Origin: Topomyia yanbarensis
Taxonomy: Eukaryota > Arthropoda > Insecta > Diptera > Culicidae
Reading direction: 5' to 3'
DNA: 64,000 nucleotides
Assembly: GCF_030247195.1 (NCBI RefSeq)
Contig: NC_080671.1
Coordinates: 466,732,766 to 466,796,765, forward strand
Below, one piece after another: positions 57,654 to 64,000 of this stretch. A program made the translations under genes and the position numbers. A model generated the notes under the pieces. The model was not told where the DNA came from. It was given only the letters and a program-made list of their open reading frames with translations, and searched no databases. Numbering within the stretch: position 1 is the stretch's first letter; the number at the start of each line of letters is the position of its first letter.

Positions 57654-57689
57654 TAGTGCTTCTTGTTTGAGGTGTATGTGTAATGGTTC

Positions 57690-58962
57690 GATATTTAGAA
57701 GCGCCTCAAGAGCAGCAATCGGAGTCGTGGTGAAAGCACCAGTCAGCGCCATGAGCGCCATTCTTTGCAGATGGTTTAGCTTTGACTAGACTGTCACCAC
57801 CTCTCCCCTCTGCCACCACACAAGGCATCCGTATGACAGTATTGGACGTACAATTGTCGTGTAAATCCAATAGATGTATGTAGGTTTGAGACCCCTGGTC
57901 TTTCCAAAAGTTCATCTGCACTGCCCGAAGGCCATGTACGCTTTCTTGACTCTCAACTCAATGTGAGCAGACCAATTCAGTTTGGAATCAGTAGCTCAGA
58001 ATCAAAGAACTGTAAGGGACGAACCCCGGTTGTTATTCGCTTCTTCGTGAAAAGAATCATCGAAGTTTTGCTTCGGTTAACTGATAGTTTAACTCGTCGA
58101 CACCACTGTTCGACAGCTCTTAATGCCTGTTGCATTAAGTCAAAGATTGTTCCGATGCAAAATCCAGTAATTAGTATTTGGTAATCGTCAGCAAACCCGT
58201 AGGTTGGAAATCCAAGCCCATTGAGTTTCTTCGACAAGCCGTCAGCCACTAAGTTCCATAACAAAGGTGACAGAACGCCGCCCTGAGGACAACCGCAAAT
58301 ACTCAACTTCCTTATCTCAGCATGCCGCAGTGACGAGCAAAGTATGCGGTTACTAAGCATTGCGTTTATCCAACCCGAGATACATGCAGGTATCCCATGA
58401 CCGCGCGTCGGAATACACCCAAGCTAGATTGCTTGAGCGAGAAGGCTTCCTCAATGTTGTAAACAACATCGTGAAGCAGTGTGATCGTGGATTTCCCACA
58501 CTGATATGCATGTTGCATTTTGTGCAGTGGATATTCAACTAAACTAACGTCCCTGATGTGATGATCGATTATCCGTTCCAAAGCTTTCAGAAGAAAAGAA
58601 CTTAAGCAGATAGGCCTAAAACTCTTGGCTTCTTCATAGCTTGAGCGCCCCCCTTTGGGAATAAATCTAACAGTTATTTCTCGCCATGCTTTCGGGATAT
58701 ATCCGGTAGCAAGACTGGAAAGCAAAATCTTTTTCAAGACATGTTTAAGAATACCAAATCCTTTTTGCAGTAGCACGGGAAGTATTCCATCGTTTCCGGG
58801 TGATTTGTATGGAACAAAGCTGTCAACAGCCCACTTGACCGATTCAGTGGACACCAATGTGCGTGCTAACGCCCACGAGTCCGAATCACCAGAATGAGAT
58901 CTGTGAACATTGTTCAGCTCCGGATCGATACAACCTGGAAAGTGTGTGTGTCGAAGAGACAA
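57690..58962 (-). pseudogene. LINE reverse transcriptase, catalytic motif deleted
   Basis: The first frame (58962-58366) has VDSFVPYKSPGNDGILPVLL, PKAWREITVRFIPKGGRSSY, RPICLSSFLLKALERIIDHH and MQHAYQCGKSTITLLHDVVY, ending SLKQSSLGVF. The expected LDIEGAFD block with the first catalytic Asp is missing: at about 58412 the sequence jumps to RGHGIPACISGW in another frame. The second frame has CGCPQGGVLSPLLWNL and YGFADDYQILI (58190). A further deletion at about 57985 removes the KYLG-type block, and the tail (WSAHIE..., ILSYGCLVWW-like) is frameshifted. Confidence 0.85.
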
Positions 58963-60140
58963 TTAAGAACATCTTTTTCGTCCGTCACATAAACACCATC
59001 TCTGGTTTTTAAGGAGTTCATCTGAAAATCATTCGATTTGGAGAGAATTTTATTTAATCTGCTAGTCTCGTTCAGACTAGAGACATTGGCGCATAGGTTT
59101 TGCCAGCCAGCCCGTTCTGCAGATCTAAGGCATTTCTTATATGCACTACGAGCTGACCTGAAAGCTCTGGAGTCATCACGCTGACGCCGGTTCCAAGCTC
59201 TTCTCATAACTTTCTTCATTCTTTCAAGCTCAGCCCTCCACCAAGGGGTTCTCCTAGTCGATTTAACAGTACGAAGTGGACAAGCTTCTTCGTAGCTAAT
59301 ATGAATGAGTTTGTCGTATCCACGACATCATCTAAGTCGTCTAGTTGACTAATTGCTGGAAAATATCCATGAAATTTAGTCGCCAAGTTTTCTAAAAAAA
59401 GGTCCGAGTTTGTAGATTTAGGATTACGATATGTCACCGCATTGAAGGTGACATCAAAATGATAGAAAAATATATGTTTATGATCGGACAGAGACGGTTC
59501 AGTTTCATTTGGAACCTGCCAATTTCCCAGCTCATGCAAAATTCTATCAGAGCAAAGTGTTTTGTCTAACACCTCCTCCCTCCCAGATCTCGCAAAAGTT
59601 GGTCGGTTTCCCACATTCAGAATATGGAGATTTGCACTACTTATGTACTCCATCAGTTCAGAGCCTCTCAGATTGATGTCTGAGCTGCTCCAAATGATGT
59701 GATGAGCATTCTCATCACTGCCGATAATGAGCGGAAGCCCATTTCTGCTACAATATGATACAACGCTTTTGAAATCATCAGAAGGAAATGACTCGTTATG
59801 CGGTAGATATGCTGAATAATATATATTTGTCTACGTTTCCGACAGTCAGTGTAACTGTGACAACACAGATATCGCGAGTTGTGAGCTCCGATATGAGACA
59901 CGCGTCAATAGCCTTATTTGCAAGAATGCAAGCACGAGGCATTTCACGTGGGTTAGTCATGCCTGTCTTGTTGTAAGCAATGAAGGCAGTGTTAAGTAAC
60001 TTTCCAAAATAAAAGTTTCCTTTATGGAAATACGGTTCTTGAACCAATGCCATGGAAGCTTTACCTTCCTGCATGAGTCGAGATAAATTCATAGTTGCTG
60101 TACGTTTATGTTGGAGAATGATTTGTGCTATTCTAACCAT
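58914..60140 (-). pseudogene. LINE endonuclease domain and linker, frameshifted
   Basis: Blocks in order: MALVQEPYFHKGNF with the catalytic Glu (about 60045), PRACILANKAIDACLISELT (about 59940), the region around 59720-59690 where an NAHHIIW-like block is interrupted by a frameshift, LMEYISSANLHILNVGNRPTF (59655-59600), and SLSDHKHIFF with the Asp-His pair (about 59490). The linker has a GEPLGGGLSLKE remnant (about 59220-59250), then RAWNRRQRDDSRAFRSARSA. Three frames must be combined. The domain nicks target DNA in active relatives; here it is broken. Confidence 0.8.
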
Positions 60141-60160
60141 TGTTGATTAGAGAACTGTAC

Positions 60161-60460
60161 ATTTCATCTCCAACATAAATTGCACAACAACTAGAGGACT
60201 GGAACAGACCACTGGAACAGGTAGTCCGTAGTGTAATTCTTAGACGGTTGAAACAACCACTACCGACACTACACGGCTTATCTAGGCTGTTCGGTGAAAG
60301 AAGCTGACATTGAAAGACAGCTTCCATAGACGGCCGAACAGCCGGAAAATAGTATGGTGTTGTAATTATCAATTTTTCTACATTTTACTAAACGCCTTTT
60401 CCCATCAGGAAAGTGATGTGACGGCATGGCAAGGCACAAATCTCCATAATATGGAGATCG
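60161..60460. other. LINE upstream region with inverted words
   Basis: GGCTGTTCGG (60279-60288) and CCGAACAGCC (60343-60352) can pair. From 60429, GGCAAGGCACAAATCTCC on the plus strand matches, in opposite orientation, the 3' UTR of the LINE at 56565-56585, so a 3'-end piece of a plus-strand copy probably abuts here. TCTCCAT-AAT-ATGGAGA (60441-60457) is a small perfect hairpin. Confidence 0.45.
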
Positions 60461-60511
60461 TGCCAATCAAGCCAATATATTCTGAATCAGAATATATTGG
60501 CTTGATTGGCA
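60461..60511. repeat. Perfect 51-bp palindrome
   Basis: TGCCAATCAAGCCAATATAT plus TCTGA (25 nt) is followed by a single A and then its exact reverse complement. The word GCCAATATATTCTGA also occurs on the minus strand at 56527-56545, at the 3' end of the LINE, so the palindrome is probably two LINE 3' tails joined tail to tail. Confidence 0.95.
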
Positions 60512-60559
60512 CGTTCTTCATAATCAGAATTTCTGATTCCTGCTGTACAGCCTAACAAA

Positions 60560-63374
60560 AATGAGGAATAAATAACTACAAGAGAGTATCGCATTTAGTC
60601 AAAAATATAAAAAAACAATTTTGTTGAAATTAGATCGGAAGTATAAAAACACACTTTTAAGGGTGGGTAGAGATTTTCTTTCAGTACTATAAGATATTAC
60701 CAATAGAACAGTTGGGTATGTTGCATGGCGCTAAGGATGACAAGTGTATTCATTACACCATTTTAAGTGGCAGCAACTTATACTCGTTCCAGTAAGTTCC
60801 GGAAGAGAGATTAGCAAAAGTAGAGATAGGGTAAGGGGTCAGATCCGGTACTCAGCGACTCTGAGCAATCGAGCAACATGAGAGTGTAGTGAAGAGTGCC
60901 GGCTCAAGATTAAGTCACCTGCAAATCAACCGGCTTGTTCGGTCACGAATAAAAAAAAATCTGCCTCGGCTTATTTCAACATTTGTAGTTAACAGATCAT
61001 TCAAAGCAAATATGCACTAGATCATTTAAATTTTGCAAGATTAACCCGATCTGACACAATCAGTAAAGCCTCTATAATCTGTTCTGAAACATTTCAACTA
61101 AACAGATCTTCAACTCAAAATCCAGCCCGCGCCATATGCGGAGAAAGTAAAATTTGCAACCTGTTTCATGTAACTACGTGATGATTATGATCATTGATCA
61201 TGATGAGCGCACAATACCTCCCCTCTCTGACGTTGTGTGCCATGTACTAAACCACCAGGCACCGTCGTCGAGTCGATAATGGTTGTTGCAACTTGAGCCC
61301 ACTTTTCCACTGGTGTAATCTTATGTTCATAGCTACGAACCAAGGTACAGAAGATGGTGGTAAAAACGACCTTTCGCGGCTCATCTTGTCCATTGTGATA
61401 TAACCCGCAGAGTTAGTTGCAGCCATCGGAGGAAAAAAAAACCTTCCCTGGTTTGGTGGGAGAAATAAAAAAGCAACAACAACACACAACTGAGGGGGTA
61501 TATGGGTAATACGCTGCAGCGCACATATAGAGAGGATAAGACAAGCTAAAACTTCCATTCACATTTTTGTGCTTTTTCTCATTTTTATGTTTTGGATGCA
61601 TTCTAATCGGAGAGGTTTGAGATTGTGGTGAGATGGTGTTACAATACTCGATGAGAATGTGAGACAGTTCTTCTATGAGCAAGATTATAGAAAGTAATGG
61701 TAATGATGGTAAGATCACTATTAGTAAACTACTCGTTTGTTTAATTCACATGATTGGCCCATGTGCCGCACAGAAGTGCCTGTAAAAACTGAAAACCTCT
61801 TTTCCGCTACCTTGTTTCTATTATCTTAGCAACGGTCGGATGCATTCGCATCTTTGTATGCATATATACAAACAGTGCTCTCTATATGTTGAGGAAAACG
61901 GGGACTTTGTTATATCTGAATAAGACCACCGTTTGTAGTATTACAGACTTTCAGAGAGATTGTTAAGCGCAAGCAAGGCATTTCGTAGCATTCCCGATTA
62001 CAAGATACCTTTTGTTTCCATTGCAGTTGAATGAATGTTTGTATTTTGAATAATGTACTACTACTGATATTCCTTGCAAAGATACCCTATCAACATTCTT
62101 CCCCGTCGCGACTTATGGCACAGGGCAAATTTTGTGCTTGTGCCGTTAGTAGTACATGCTCGTTCAAAGAGGGAGACTACAAAGCAAGTGAACCAGAAAC
62201 AAGTGCCTTGCCAATAAAAACTCCCACAACAGCATAATAACATGCTTTCCAAACCATAAGCCCAGCCAACCAAAGCATTGTCCAGTAGCTCTCCTTCTCT
62301 CCTTTCGGTCTCTATCTTGACCGGTACGGATTATAGCCGATTCCACGACAAATGCACTTCTCCATTGGAATCCACTGGTGGCACCGACAGAAAACCACAA
62401 TGAACTGAAATCGCGGCGTGTTTGACACCGGTTGTGTTTCGATTCGATAGAGCAGCGCACAGTGGGGCATTCATGAAACAATTTCTACGTCGAGTTTACC
62501 GTATTATTCAGTCACGGCTTTGACAAGCACAGTAACAATGGTCCCACTGTGCAACGATTGGTCGGTTAGGATGTAGTGCATTAACTAATAAAAAGTCAAC
62601 TTGTAATGCAAAGGAGAAGTAGAAGAGAATTGAAGTTTGTACCCTCCTCTCATGTTCCAGTTACACAGTTGCTGGTGCACAGCCATGCGCTCATACTATC
62701 AAAGCATCATCTTCCCCATTCGGATAATAAAAACGTATCGATCACACAGAGTGAAGCACAAACGCAGAAATGAAACTACATTCCATTAAAGTAAAACACG
62801 GAGTTACACTACTGCTAGTGCTGATGCTCGACCGACTACCTTAAAGTGAGAGGGAAGTTCGAAATGCTCTATCGGTAGAATTGGGTGGTCAACAGGTGGT
62901 TCCGATCAAATATTATTGTTCAGTGGTTGCTATTGGAGATCGATGAATCTACTCCACATAAATTACGGGAATGGGAAACTGCTTAGTTTGTCATTTGTTT
63001 TATGACGTGTTAATTGCGTTCAATTATCGGTTACGTGTATTTCGGAAAAAAATCTTACTATACTATAGAGTGGAATTATAGCGTGGTGATTGCGAATACT
63101 TTCTTGAAACGAAATTCCCAACATTTGTCTAGCAGGTGTGCAAATATTTATCAAAACACTATATACCTACATCATGTTCATAAAAAATATTTATACGACT
63201 TTTAATTTATGAATGTCGATAAAGCTAAAAATGCCTATGTGCATTGTATAATATTTATTTCGGGCCTTCGACGTACATAAATCTTCTCCACAGATACAAT
63301 TGGCACAGACATCCGTTATGGTATGAATTCTTAATAAATATTTTCTATGTTAACTTTCTCTAAAACATATCTTT
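60560..63374. other. Mostly unassigned, partly GC-richer DNA
   Basis: No repeat family of the window recurs here. Frames of 60-105 codons at 61247-61718, 62031-62237 and 62061-62481 overlap on opposite strands and show no domain. The segment 61200-62900 is less AT-rich and could be intronic or regulatory single-copy DNA. Confidence 0.35.
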
Positions 63375-64000
63375 ACATTTCTTATAAAAGAAATGTATAG
63401 AATTCGCTCAAACTTTCAAGATTTTTTCCGAGGCCCGGAGGGCCGAGTCTTATATACCAATCGACTCAGCTCGACGATTTGGGACAATGTCTGTGTGTGT
63501 ATGTAACGGACAAATTCTCATTCGTGTTTCTCAGCAATGGCTGAACCGATCTTATCCAAACCAATTTTAAATGAAAGAACTAAAAACAGTATGAAATTTG
63601 TTTTTGATTCTGATGTTTAGTTTCCAAGATATGAATGTTTGAATGCGTAAAAATGGCGTTTTTTGCAGTTTTTTTAAATTATCTACCGAAATTGACAATA
63701 TAGATTAACAATTTATATGTTTTTAGATAGCTTTCACCTTTCGAACAAGCTATAGATTGTTGAAATAGGACTATTATCAAAAGAGATATTTAACATTAAA
63801 TGCGGACGAAAGATTTTTATCATTTCCCATTGCCAGAAATATGTCCAAAAACATGTAATCTATTATTAACGCCAAAACGGCTTATTTAAGGTCAATAATA
63901 TTTTCGGAGAATTTAATGGAGGTAATATGCCCTTTCTTTTGGTATTGTGCTTTTGCTGATTAATCCCCCTATGAGTGAGATATTTTCACAAATTTACTTA
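63375..64000 (+). repeat. ACATTTCTT subfamily repeat, copy running out of the window
   Basis: It starts with ACATTTCTT...AAGAAATGT (63375-63396), then TTCCGAGGCCCGGAGGGCCGAG, CAATCGACTCAGCTCGACGA, a short (TG)n and ATGGCTGAACCGATCTTAT. It aligns with 12984-13640 through AACAAGCTATAGATTGTTG (63738). The right end is beyond the window. Confidence 0.75.

Larger units (their letters stand above)
56520..60160 (-). mobile_element. I/LOA-like LINE with RNase H, decayed copy
   Basis: A single ORF2 order can be followed on the minus strand: EN (60140-59216), linker (59219-58914), RT (58962-57980), RT tail (57960-57690), RNase H (57653-57130), and a C-terminal CCHC-like region (57133-56726). A short 3' UTR ends near 56520, next to the Jockey gag fragment. 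At least three internal deletions and several frameshifts break it. No ORF1 was seen upstream of 60160. RNase H downstream of RT is typical of the I, LOA and related clades; I cannot fix the clade further. Confidence 0.85.

Overview
The window looks like a transposon-rich stretch of a culicine mosquito genome, most likely Aedes-like. The evidence is AT-rich DNA, decayed non-LTR retrotransposons of Jockey, RTE-like and I/LOA-like (RNase H-bearing) types, Tc1/mariner pseudogenes, tRNA-derived SINEs, many MITEs, and a dispersed repeat carrying the words GCCTTTCT...AGAAAGGC and GAGGCCCGGAGGGCCGAG. I recognise these words as common in culicine genomes, but no database search was possible. No bacterial-type operon, rRNA gene or CRISPR array was seen.

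Layout. 0.3-1.1 kb: a fold-back element with a perfect 8-bp target duplication. 3.5-9.8 kb: two SINEs, a MITE, a long T-rich tract and a possible TIR element. 9.9-13.6 kb: the GCCTTTCT repeat, a MITE and a small reverse transcriptase (RT) scrap. 14-18.3 kb: a (CT)n tract, an RTE-like RT relic and a 9-bp minisatellite of about 1.45 kb with a 504-bp internal duplication. 18.4-26.7 kb: an RNase H-type LINE scrap, a MITE, a second fold-back element, more GCCTTTCT copies, a Tc1-like transposase relic and another RTE relic. 27.8-32.2 kb: a TA-flanked MITE, Tc1 and mariner relics, an A-rich tract and a third fold-back element. 32.8-33.3 kb: the only convincing host gene piece, a minus-strand first coding exon rich in Gln/His/Pro/Ser with a splice donor and a plausible promoter. 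34.9-37.5 kb: a degenerate tandem array inside MITE-like termini. 38.8-44.9 kb: LINE fragments and MITEs. 45.7-49.5 kb: apparently single-copy DNA with no identifiable gene. 49.7-52.8 kb: a hAT-like element enclosing a large inverted repeat. 53.2-60.2 kb: a Jockey relic followed by a longer RNase H-type LINE relic, both on the minus strand. 60.5-63.4 kb: a perfect 51-bp palindrome, then DNA with nothing recognisable. 63.4-64 kb: another repeat copy.

Almost every coding trace is a dead transposable element, broken by stops, frameshifts, deletions or loss of catalytic residues. The most distinctive theme is a set of long inverted-repeat elements without transposase genes. Four elements (three simple fold-backs and one composite) have exact 8-bp target duplications, which points to hAT-type mobilisation; transcripts of them would fold into long hairpins.
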